From contig JBBSUX010000183.1 in NCBI GenBank assembly GCA_038234045.1, positions 1 to 7,207 of the forward strand: a stretch of 7,207 nt of DNA, in the 5' to 3' direction. The notes under the pieces were generated by a model, which saw only the letters and a program-made list of their open reading frames with translations, was not told the origin of the DNA and ran no database searches. A program made the position numbers and the translations under genes. This document shows, piece by piece, positions 1-5,702 of this stretch. This DNA is from JBBSUX01 sp038234045. GTDB lineage: Bacteria; Pseudomonadota; Gammaproteobacteria; Burkholderiales; Burkholderiaceae_C. The stretch's first letter is position 1; every line of letters starts with the position of its first letter.

Positions 1-777
1 AAATCGCCATCGACCACCGAGCGGGCCCGATTGATGGGCGTGATCGATGTGGAAGCGCCCTCGGCGCTTTTAGCCGTCGCGGGTGCCGATCTGGTCTTGC
101 TGGCCGTACCGGTCAGCGCCACAGGGTCGAGCCTCCAGGCCATCCGCCATCTGGTCACGCCCCAAATGCTGGTGATGGATGTGGGTTCCACCAAGGCCGA
201 TGTTGTCAGCGCTGCCCGATCCGCCCTGCGCGACAGGGTCGGCTCCTTTGTTCCGGCGCATCCGATCGCGGGTGCCGAACGCGCTGGCGTCGCCGCAGCG
301 CACGCGGATCTTTATACCGACCGCCAGGTAGTGCTGACTCCGATCGAACGTACGCTCACTGGGCAACTGCAACGAGCCCAGGAGCTTTGGGAGGCGCTGG
401 GGTGCCGTGTGCGTCGCATGTCGCCCGAAGCCCATGACGCTGCCTTTGCTGCGGTGAGCCATCTGCCGCATCTGGTCGCGTTCGCAGCCATGAACGCCAT
501 CGCAGAACAGCGACTCGCTGCGGATTTTCTCGCCCTGGCCGGACCGGGTTTTCGCGACTTCACCCGCATTGCCGGCAGCGACCCGACGATGTGGCGCGAT
601 GTGCTGCTTGCCAACCGGGTCGAAGTGCTGAGCCAGCTCGACGCATTGCGAACCTCGATCGCCGCACTCGAAAGTGCGATGGCAGCCAACGACGGCCCTG
701 CTTTGCACGCGCTCATCACCCATGCCAGCGAAATCCGCGCTGGCTGGCGCATGGGTAAAGGCGCTACAGACGTTTGA
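1..777 (+). CDS. tyrA: Prephenate dehydrogenase TyrA, 5'-truncated by the window edge
   Basis: TyrA oxidatively decarboxylates prephenate to 4-hydroxyphenylpyruvate in tyrosine synthesis, in the cytosol, using NAD(P). The frame is open from base 1, so the N-terminus and the glycine-rich nucleotide-binding loop lie off-window; the TTG/ATG at 31-36 are internal. Of about 290-300 residues expected, 258 are visible. Counting from the first visible codon: end of the Rossmann domain with ADLVLLAVP (29-37), DVGSTK (60-65), AHPIAGAE with the conserved active-site-region His (86-93), SHLPH (153-157) and GFRDFTRIAGSDPTMWRD (183-200), all typical of the family. The C-terminal part is the helical dimerisation domain. 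No ACT or chorismate mutase domain is fused at the C-terminus. The stop at 775-777 is followed by 105 bases before aroA, so the two are probably cotranscribed. Function is secure; cofactor preference cannot be judged. Confidence 0.96.
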   Translation, partial: KSPSTTERARLMGVIDVEAPSALLAVAGADLVLLAVPVSATGSSLQAIRHLVTPQMLVMDVGSTKADVVSAARSALRDRVGSFVPAHPIAGAERAGVAAAHADLYTDRQVVLTPIERTLTGQLQRAQELWEALGCRVRRMSPEAHDAAFAAVSHLPHLVAFAAMNAIAEQRLAADFLALAGPGFRDFTRIAGSDPTMWRDVLLANRVEVLSQLDALRTSIAALESAMAANDGPALHALITHASEIRAGWRMGKGATDV

Positions 778-882
778 TGCGGCCAGACAGCCGCCCGGAC
801 TGGGCATTGCCGATGCTCTTCAGAACCCGAAACTTTCCCGAATCGCCGGAATTCCCATGCGGGACCCGGAAGGAACCTGCTC

Positions 883-2922
883 ATGTTCTCCATCCCGTTT
901 CTGGATATTCCGCCGCTGCAATCCTCGGGCGGCACCGTCGTGTTGCCCGGCTCCAAAAGCATCTCCAACCGCGTGCTGCTGCTGGCCGCACTCAGCGAAG
1001 GCACGACTGCCATCCATGGCCTTCTCGATTCGGACGATACGCAGGTCATGTTGCGTGCCCTGTCGCAACTCGGCTGCGGCATCACGCGGAAGCATGACCA
1101 CATCGCCGTGACGGGTCTTGGCAGCCGCGCGCCCACCTCACCGTGCGAGCTTTTTCTGGGCAATGCCGGAACCGCCATGCGGCCGCTGGCCGCTGCACTG
1201 GCTGTGCTCGGTGGCGACTTCACACTCGACGGCGTTGCCCGGATGCGGGAGCGCCCGATTGGTGACTTGGTGGATGCGCTGCGCACGCTGGGCTGCCAGA
1301 TCGACTATCTGGCGGAGCCTGGCTATCCGCCCTTGCACATTGGCCCACCCGCATTGCAGCTGTCGAACCCAATTCCGGTGCGCGGCGATGTCTCCAGCCA
1401 GTTTCTGACGTCACTGCTGATGGCATTGCCGCTGGTCGCGCGCCAGCACGACATCGTAATCACGGTCAAGGGCGAACTGATCTCCCGACCGTATGTGGAA
1501 ATCACCCTCAATCTGCTGGAGCGCTTCGGCGTGACGGTTCAGCGGGACGGCTGGAAAGGTTTCGTCATCCCGGCGGGCAGTCAATTGCGCTCGCCGGGTG
1601 CCATCCACGTGGAGGCCGACGCCTCATCGGCTAGTTATTTCATAGCTGCAGGCGCAATTGGAATAAGCGTTTCTGGCACAAATGGCATCAAGATAATTGG
1701 TGTGGGCGAAAACTCCATTCAGGGCGACATCCGATTTGTCGAAGCTGCACGCAGCATGGGCGCCCACATCCAGAGCGGGCCCGACTGGCTGCAGGTCTCA
1801 CGCGGCGCGTGGCCGCTCAAGGCCATCGATCTGGACTGCAATCACATTCCGGATGCCGCAATGACGCTCGCGGTCATGGCTCTTTTTGCCGACGGGCCAA
1901 GCACCTTGCGCAACATCGGCAGCTGGCGCGTCAAGGAGACCGACCGAATCGCGGCGATGGCGATCGAATGCCGAAAGCTCGGCGCGCAAGTGGATGAGGG
2001 GGATGACTGGCTGCGCGTCACGCCACCTGCAACCAACACCGACTGGAAGCCCGCCAGCATCCACACCTACGACGACCACCGCATCGCCATGTGCTTTTCG
2101 TTGGCGGCCTTCAATCCCTCCGGTTTGCCGGTGCGCATCGAGGATCCGCGCTGCGTCGGCAAGACGTTTCCCGATTACTTCGAAGCTTTGTTCGCGGTGG
2201 TTCAACCCGTCGCGGCCGCTGTTCCGGTGCTGTGTATCGACGGTCCCTCCGCATCCGGCAAGGGCACCGTTGCCGCAGCGGTCGCCGCGCGGCTCGGCTA
2301 CCACCTACTCGACTCCGGCTCGCTCTACCGCCTTACTGCGCTGGCTGCACGAAGAGCGGGTCTGGCTCTCGACGACACTGGCGAGAAAGCCATTGCCGCA
2401 CTTGCTGCCCAGCTGCCGGTTCGCTTCGAGATGGGAAACATCCATCTCGATGGCGAGGAGGTAACCGAGGCGATCCGCACCGAGCAGGCTGGCATCGATG
2501 CGTCACGCGTTTCGGTGCTGCCGGCAGTACGCGAGGCACTCGTTCAGCTACAGCTGGGGTTTTGCCGGCTTCCGGGGCTCGTCGCCGATGGCCGTGACAT
2601 GGGAACCGTGATTTTTCCAAAAGCGCTACTCAAAGTGTTTCTTACCGCAAGTGCGGCGCAACGGGCCGAAAGACGCCACAAGCAATTGATTTCAAAAGGA
2701 ATTTCCGCTAAAATTTCCGACCTTCGCGCTGACCTCGAAGCGCGCGATCTGCGGGATTCAACCCGAACGACCGCGCCCTTGAAACCAGCCGAAGATGCGC
2801 TGCTGTTAGACAGTTCCGAGCTCACCGCCGAAGAGGCGGTGAGCCAGGTGTTGCTCTGGTGGCAAAACAAACAGGTGCTTCCGCCGCCCGGCGATCGCAC
2901 CTCTGGCCGTAACGGCCAATAA
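883..2922 (+). CDS. aroA-cmk: Bifunctional EPSP synthase / cytidylate kinase fusion (AroA-Cmk)
   Basis: The 679-residue product joins two enzymes. Residues 1 to about 440 are EPSP synthase, which transfers enolpyruvyl from PEP to shikimate-3-phosphate. Visible are PGSKSISNR (22-30, Lys25), LFLGNAGTAMRP (90-101), RMRERPIG (120-127), VRGDVSSQF (166-174), NHIPDAAMT (320-328, Asp324), WRVKETDR (348-355, Glu352), YDDHR (396-400) and KTFPDYF (427-433). Gly96 in the NAGTAMR loop marks the glyphosate-sensitive class I form. Residues from about 448 are CMP/dCMP kinase: P-loop GPSASGKGT (454-462), LDSGSLYR (476-483), ADGRDMGTV (568-576), and Arg621, Asp625 and Arg628 matching nucleotide-site residues of E. 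coli Cmk. The linker is only about seven residues (QPVAAAV) with no internal stop. Both halves are near usual length. The ATG at 883 follows GGAAGGAA (868-875). Such fusions are known in Betaproteobacteria. Codons for residues 249-275 are unusually A+T-rich. Confidence 0.97.
   Translation: MFSIPFLDIPPLQSSGGTVVLPGSKSISNRVLLLAALSEGTTAIHGLLDSDDTQVMLRALSQLGCGITRKHDHIAVTGLGSRAPTSPCELFLGNAGTAMRPLAAALAVLGGDFTLDGVARMRERPIGDLVDALRTLGCQIDYLAEPGYPPLHIGPPALQLSNPIPVRGDVSSQFLTSLLMALPLVARQHDIVITVKGELISRPYVEITLNLLERFGVTVQRDGWKGFVIPAGSQLRSPGAIHVEADASSASYFIAAGAIGISVSGTNGIKIIGVGENSIQGDIRFVEAARSMGAHIQSGPDWLQVSRGAWPLKAIDLDCNHIPDAAMTLAVMALFADGPSTLRNIGSWRVKETDRIAAMAIECRKLGAQVDEGDDWLRVTPPATNTDWKPASIHTYDDHRIAMCFSLAAFNPSGLPVRIEDPRCVGKTFPDYFEALFAVVQPVAAAVPVLCIDGPSASGKGTVAAAVAARLGYHLLDSGSLYRLTALAARRAGLALDDTGEKAIAALAAQLPVRFEMGNIHLDGEEVTEAIRTEQAGIDASRVSVLPAVREALVQLQLGFCRLPGLVADGRDMGTVIFPKALLKVFLTASAAQRAERRHKQLISKGISAKISDLRADLEARDLRDSTRTTAPLKPAEDALLLDSSELTAEEAVSQVLLWWQNKQVLPPPGDRTSGRNGQ
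2686..2714 (+). promoter_or_regulatory. Candidate sigma-70 promoter for rpsA inside the cmk coding region
   Basis: TTGATT (2686-2691) and TAAAAT (2709-2714) are separated by exactly 17 bases. They match the -35 and -10 consensus at 4 of 6 and 5 of 6 positions. They sit in a conspicuously A+T-rich patch (2681-2720) of an otherwise G+C-rich gene. Start of transcription would be near 2721, about 345 bases before rpsA. In E. coli, rpsA is also served by promoters within or near cmk, which supports the idea by analogy only. Confidence 0.45.
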
Positions 2923-3067
2923 CGTCCCCGTGATTCCCACCGCGCTTGCTGCGCACTGATCACGGGGTTTGCAACCCCAGCGGGACCTACCCGCGAACCT
3001 TCCGCCCGGTCTTGGAAAAAGCTGCAATCCCGCAGCTTTCGAACCCGTGGCGCCCACAAGGAAATCC
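2923..3067 (+). promoter_or_regulatory. Structured rpsA leader with several hairpins
   Basis: These 145 bases between aroA-cmk and rpsA hold dense inverted repeats. H1: CCCCGTGAT (2926-2934) pairs perfectly with ATCACGGGG (2959-2967), with a nested GCGC stem (2942-2945 with 2951-2954). H2: GGGGTT (2964-2969) pairs with AACCCC (2973-2978) around a 3-base loop, and shares GGGG with H1, so both cannot form together. H3: GCGGG (2980-2984) with CCCGC (2990-2994). H4: AAAGCTGC (3018-3025) with GCAGCTTT (3032-3039), a perfect 8-bp stem. H5: GTGG (3047-3050) with CCAC (3054-3057), directly before the ribosome binding site. None has a good T-tract, so this is not an evident terminator. In E. coli a folded rpsA leader mediates translational autocontrol by S1; a similar role here is inference. 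Confidence 0.5.
3058..3062 (+). promoter_or_regulatory. Ribosome binding site that fixes the rpsA start
   Basis: AAGGA lies 5 bases before the ATG at 3068. It decides against an in-frame upstream extension beginning near 2969, which would add 33 residues with no resemblance to S1. The site directly abuts a small GTGG/CCAC hairpin (3047-3057). E. coli rpsA, by contrast, is known for a degenerate Shine-Dalgarno element. Confidence 0.8.
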
Positions 3068-4756
3068 ATGTCTGAATCATTTGCCGACCTGTTCGCCGAG
3101 AGCGTCAAGGAAGCCGATACCCGTATCGGCGAGGTCGTGCCCGCAGAAGTCATCCGCCTTGAGCACGGCTTCGTAGTCGTCAACGCTGGCCTCAAGTCCG
3201 AAGCCTATGTGCCAATCGCCGAATTCAAAAGCGATACTGGCGAGCTCGAAGTCAAGGTCGGCGAATTTGTACCAGTGGCCATCGTCGCCATGGAAAACGG
3301 CTATGGCGACACCATCGTCAGCCGCGACACCGCCAAGCGTCTGGCTTCATGGATGAGCCTCGAAACGGCGCTGGAATCCGGCGATTTCGTCACCGGCACC
3401 ACCAGCGGCAAGGTCAAGGGCGGCCTCACAGTGCTGGTCAACGGCATTCGCGCGTTCCTGCCGGGCTCGCTCATCGATACGCGTCCGGTCAAGGACCTGA
3501 CGCCGTACGAGAACAAGACCATGGAATTCAAGGTCATCAAGCTTGACCGCAAGCGCAACAACGTGGTGCTGAGCCGCCGCGCGGTGGTCGAAGCGTCGAT
3601 GGGCGAAGAGCGCGAAAAGCTCATGTCCACTTTGAAGGAAGGTGCCATCGTCAACGGCATCGTCAAGAACATCACCGAATACGGTGCGTTCGTGGACCTG
3701 GGCGGTATCGACGGCCTGCTGCACATCACCGACATGGCATGGCGTCGTGTTCGCCACCCAAGCGAAGTGGTGACGGCTGGTCAGGAACTTACCGCCAAGA
3801 TTCTCAAGTTCGATACCGAGAAGAACCGCGTTTCGCTGGGTCTGAAGCAGTTGGGCGACGATCCCTGGATGGGCGTTTCGCGCCGCTACCCGCAGGGCAC
3901 GCGTCTGTTCGGCAAGGTCACCAACATTGCCGATTACGGCGCATTCGTCGAACTCGAGCCAGGTATCGAAGGCCTGGTCCATGTGTCCGAAATGGACTGG
4001 ACCAACAAGAACGTTGCTCCCTCCAAGCTCGTGTCGCTGGGTGACGAGGTCGAAATCATGGTGCTGGACATCGACGAAGACAAGCGTCGTATCAGCCTCG
4101 GCATGAAGCAGACCAAAGCCAACCCGTGGCAGGAATTCGCGCAGGACACCAAGCGCGGTGACCGCGTCAAGGGCCCCATCAAGTCGATCACCGATTTCGG
4201 CGTGTTCGTGGGCTTGGCAGCTGGTATCGACGGTCTGGTTCACCTCTCGGACCTTTCCTGGAACGAGACCGGCGAAGCCGCTGTGCGCAACTACAAGAAG
4301 GGCCAGGAAGTCGAAGCTATCGTGTTGGCCGTCGATGTCGATCGCGAACGCATCTCGCTGGGAATCAAGCAGCTGGATTCGGACGAATTCACCACCTTCA
4401 CCACGGTCAATGACAAGGGTCAGATCGTGACAGGCAAGGTGAAGACGGTTGACGCACGCGGCGCTGAAATCGAACTCGCTGACGGCATCATGGGCTATCT
4501 GCGCGCTTCGGAAATCTCACGCGACCGCGTGGAAGATGCCCGCAATGTGCTGAAAGAAGGCGACGAAGTTACCGCTGTGGTGGTCAATGTGGATCGCAAG
4601 ACCCGCAACATCCAGCTGTCGATCAAGCAGAAGGATATGGTCGACGAGCAAGGTGCCATGGCCAACCTGAGCCAGCAATCCAGCCGCGAGAGCGCCGGCA
4701 CGACCAGCCTGGGCGCCCTGCTACGTGCAAAGCTGGACAGCAACAGCGAGAAATAA
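3068..4756 (+). CDS. rpsA: 30S ribosomal protein S1
   Basis: S1 binds mRNA on the 30S subunit and helps start translation on structured or weak-leader messages. The product has 562 residues against 557 in E. coli. Six S1 (OB-fold) repeats are visible at about 20-87, 105-171, 192-260, 277-347, 364-434 and 451-520. Repeats 3-5 show the canonical signatures YGAFVDLGGIDGLLHITD (205-222), YGAFVELEPGIEGLVHVSE (290-308) and FGVFVGLAAGIDGLVHLSD (377-395). Repeats 1 and 2 are the divergent ribosome-docking type and repeat 6 is degenerate, as in the family. The protein opens with MSESFADLF and ends with a short polar tail. The start is set by AAGGA at 3058-3062. Codon use is strongly biased (AAG, CTG, GTC), as expected for a highly expressed gene. 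A structured leader and a possible upstream promoter precede it, and a large hairpin follows the stop. Confidence 0.98.
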   Translation: MSESFADLFAESVKEADTRIGEVVPAEVIRLEHGFVVVNAGLKSEAYVPIAEFKSDTGELEVKVGEFVPVAIVAMENGYGDTIVSRDTAKRLASWMSLETALESGDFVTGTTSGKVKGGLTVLVNGIRAFLPGSLIDTRPVKDLTPYENKTMEFKVIKLDRKRNNVVLSRRAVVEASMGEEREKLMSTLKEGAIVNGIVKNITEYGAFVDLGGIDGLLHITDMAWRRVRHPSEVVTAGQELTAKILKFDTEKNRVSLGLKQLGDDPWMGVSRRYPQGTRLFGKVTNIADYGAFVELEPGIEGLVHVSEMDWTNKNVAPSKLVSLGDEVEIMVLDIDEDKRRISLGMKQTKANPWQEFAQDTKRGDRVKGPIKSITDFGVFVGLAAGIDGLVHLSDLSWNETGEAAVRNYKKGQEVEAIVLAVDVDRERISLGIKQLDSDEFTTFTTVNDKGQIVTGKVKTVDARGAEIELADGIMGYLRASEISRDRVEDARNVLKEGDEVTAVVVNVDRKTRNIQLSIKQKDMVDEQGAMANLSQQSSRESAGTTSLGALLRAKLDSNSEK

Positions 4757-4795
4757 GGCTCACCCCCAGCCTTCGCGCACCCCCTTCCGGGGGCA

Positions 4796-4835
4796 ATGCC
4801 AGCGGTCCGGCAAAGCCGGTCCCGCGGCATTTCTT
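4796..4835 (+). terminator. Large hairpin after rpsA, probable terminator or mRNA 3' end
   Basis: Three stacked paired blocks form one long stem: ATGCC (4796-4800) with GGCAT (4826-4830), GCGG (4802-4805) with CCGC (4822-4825), and CCGGC (4807-4811) with GCCGG (4815-4819), closed by an AAA loop. That is 14 base pairs with only 1-2 base bulges. It is followed by TTCTTGATT, a broken T-tract, so termination may be moderate. A smaller CCCCC-TTCC-GGGGG hairpin (4780-4793) precedes it. It starts 40 bases after the rpsA stop. Confidence 0.6.
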
Positions 4836-4893
4836 GATTGCGCTCTCGGCGATCGGTGGCAGCGATCATGCAGTTGCTGGGGAGATTTGAAAC

Positions 4894-4917
4894 TGGCGCT
4901 TCCGGGCGCCATTTTTT
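4894..4917 (+). terminator. Intrinsic terminator or attenuator in the ihfB leader
   Basis: TGGCGC (4894-4899) pairs with GCGCCA (4906-4911), extendable by a T-G wobble to leave a TCCG loop, and six T follow at 4912-4917. This is a textbook Rho-independent terminator shape. It ends 15 bases before the ihfB ATG, so any transcript entering ihfB from upstream must pass it. No convincing promoter is visible between it and the start codon. Confidence 0.72.
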
Positions 4918-4932
4918 ATTTGGATTTGACTG

Positions 4933-5250
4933 ATGACACGCTCTGACTTGGTCGAGGAACTTGCTGCCCGCTTCGGTCAGCTTCCGCATCGCGATGCAGA
5001 AGCTGCTGTCAAAGCCATTCTGGACGCGGTGGGCGACGCACTGGTGCGCGGCCACCGTATCGAGATCCGTGGGTTCGGCAGCTTTTCGGTCAATCACCGG
5101 CCGCCGCGCATGGGGCGCAATCCCCGCAGCGGCGAAAGCGTTGCGATTCCGGGCAAGCGGGTACCCCACTTCAAGCCGGGCAAGGCACTTCGTGAAGCTG
5201 TCGACATCCGTACCAAGGCACTTAAGGGCCGGAGCGATAGTCCATCTTGA
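4933..5250 (+). CDS. ihfB: Integration host factor subunit beta
   Basis: IHF beta pairs with IHF alpha to bend DNA sharply at specific sites in nucleoid organisation, transcription and recombination. The 105 residues cover the whole HU/IHF fold: N-terminal helices starting MTRSDLVEELAARF (1-14), the signature RGFGSF (46-51), the beta-arm region HRPPRMGRNPRSGE (55-68) and the C-terminal helix after KPGKALREAV (81-90). Pro64 in GRNPRSG matches the proline that intercalates into DNA in E. coli IHF beta. The C-terminal tail (about 93-105) is slightly longer than in E. coli (94 residues). The rpsA-ihfB order is shared with E. coli. The leader is odd: the only Shine-Dalgarno-like element is GGA (4922-4924), placed just after a terminator T-tract. 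HU was considered, but the Arg46-containing signature and the location favour IHF beta. Confidence 0.96.
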   Translation: MTRSDLVEELAARFGQLPHRDAEAAVKAILDAVGDALVRGHRIEIRGFGSFSVNHRPPRMGRNPRSGESVAIPGKRVPHFKPGKALREAVDIRTKALKGRSDSPS

Positions 5251-5255
5251 GCCAC

Positions 5256-5261
5256 TAGAAT
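5256..5261 (+). promoter_or_regulatory. Possible -10 element upstream of lapA
   Basis: TAGAAT matches the -10 consensus at 5 of 6 positions and lies 30 bases before the lapA start, in the 41-base ihfB-lapA gap. No good -35 hexamer is found 16-18 bases upstream, nor an extended -10. If used, transcription would begin near 5268 and give a short leader carrying GGAG (5279-5282). Confidence 0.25.
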
Positions 5262-5291
5262 CGTTTTCCGCCAGGTACGGAGAAACGGTGC

Positions 5292-5702
5292 ATGAAGATC
5301 CTCACGTGGCTGCTCAAGGCAGCCATTTTTTTTACCCTTTTCGCATTCGCGCTGAACAATCAGCAGGATGCGGCAGTTCACTTCTTTTTTGGCACGCAGT
5401 GGCGCGCGCCGATGGTTCTGATCGTGCTCACGGCATTCGCAGCTGGCTTGTTCGTCGGCGTGCTGGGCATGGTTCCACGCTGGTGGAAGCATCGCAAGGC
5501 AGCACGACAGGCGCATCTTGCCGGTCAGGCTGACGCGTCCAATGAACCCATGATTGCTGGCGAATCCTCGACGGGTCGAAAATCTGCGTCTAGCGTTGAA
5601 TCTTCCACTAAGCGGGCTGCGGACAGCGCCTCCGTCATGCCGCCTTATGCACTCCCACTGGACGACGACAGCCAGGACGCCAAGTACCCTCATGGAGTTT
5701 AA
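5292..5702 (+). CDS. lapA: Lipopolysaccharide assembly protein LapA (DUF1049 family)
   Basis: LapA is a small inner-membrane protein that acts with LapB in control of lipopolysaccharide assembly. The product has 136 residues. Two hydrophobic segments are visible, about 3-21 and 40-60, joined by a short polar loop with NNQQDAAVHFFFG (22-34), a family hallmark. The second segment is followed by the basic stretch RWWKHRK (63-69), which suggests a cytoplasmic C-terminus. The tail (about 76-136) is Ser/Ala/Asp-rich, looks disordered, and makes the protein longer than E. coli LapA (about 100 residues). The ATG at 5292 follows GGAGA (5279-5283) at 8 bases. The gene lies 41 bases after ihfB and overlaps lapB by 11 bases. 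Its codons 6-14 coincide with a terminator-like hairpin plus T8. Assignment rests on sequence pattern and on the adjacent lapB. Confidence 0.92.
   Translation: MKILTWLLKAAIFFTLFAFALNNQQDAAVHFFFGTQWRAPMVLIVLTAFAAGLFVGVLGMVPRWWKHRKAARQAHLAGQADASNEPMIAGESSTGRKSASSVESSTKRAADSASVMPPYALPLDDDSQDAKYPHGV
5307..5333 (+). terminator. Terminator-shaped hairpin with T8 tract inside the start of lapA
   Basis: TGGCTGC (5307-5313) pairs perfectly with GCAGCCA (5319-5325) around a 5-base TCAAG loop, and eight uninterrupted T follow (5326-5333). The stem begins 15 bases after the A of the lapA start codon. It has the full form of an intrinsic terminator, but lies in coding sequence (residues 6-14). It could end ihfB transcripts or attenuate lapAB. 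An initiating ribosome on lapA should cover or melt the 5' arm. Confidence 0.55.

Noticed and set aside
774..1097. Small plus-strand frame whose ATG (777-779) overlaps the tyrA stop as TGATG
   Set aside because: The overlap looks like translational coupling, but the frame runs deep into aroA in another phase and the product has no protein-like pattern.
312..1286. A 324-codon open frame on the minus strand
   Set aside because: It lies opposite tyrA and aroA, both clearly coding. Its translation is Ser/Arg/Ala-rich with no recognisable domain, as expected for an antisense shadow in G+C-rich DNA.
2969..3067. In-frame 33-codon N-terminal extension of rpsA
   Set aside because: S1 proteins begin at the MSESFADLF segment, AAGGA is well placed for the ATG at 3068, and the extension translates the hairpin-rich leader.
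3347..4243. A 298-codon open frame on the minus strand opposite rpsA
   Set aside because: Its His/Asp/Val-rich translation mirrors the strong codon bias of rpsA. No domain or ribosome binding site supports it.
3692..4250. Internal repeats in rpsA
   Set aside because: They reflect the repeated S1 domains of the protein, not a DNA repeat or duplication artefact.
4834..4869. TTGATT (4834-4839) as the -35 of an ihfB promoter
   Set aside because: No -10-like hexamer occurs at 16-18 bases. GATCAT (4864-4869) is 24 bases away, and the TTGATT is better explained as the tail after the rpsA hairpin.
4864..4876. IHF-like site upstream of ihfB (ATCA, then four bases after one mismatch, then TTG; 7 of 9 specified positions)
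   Set aside because: Autoregulation by IHF would be attractive, but matches of this quality are expected by chance in a gap of this size on two strands.
5326..5333. T8 homopolymer in lapA as a phase-variation tract
   Set aside because: Eight bases is short for slipped-strand switching, the frame is intact, and the adjoining GC stem makes a transcriptional role more likely. Transcriptional slippage cannot be excluded.
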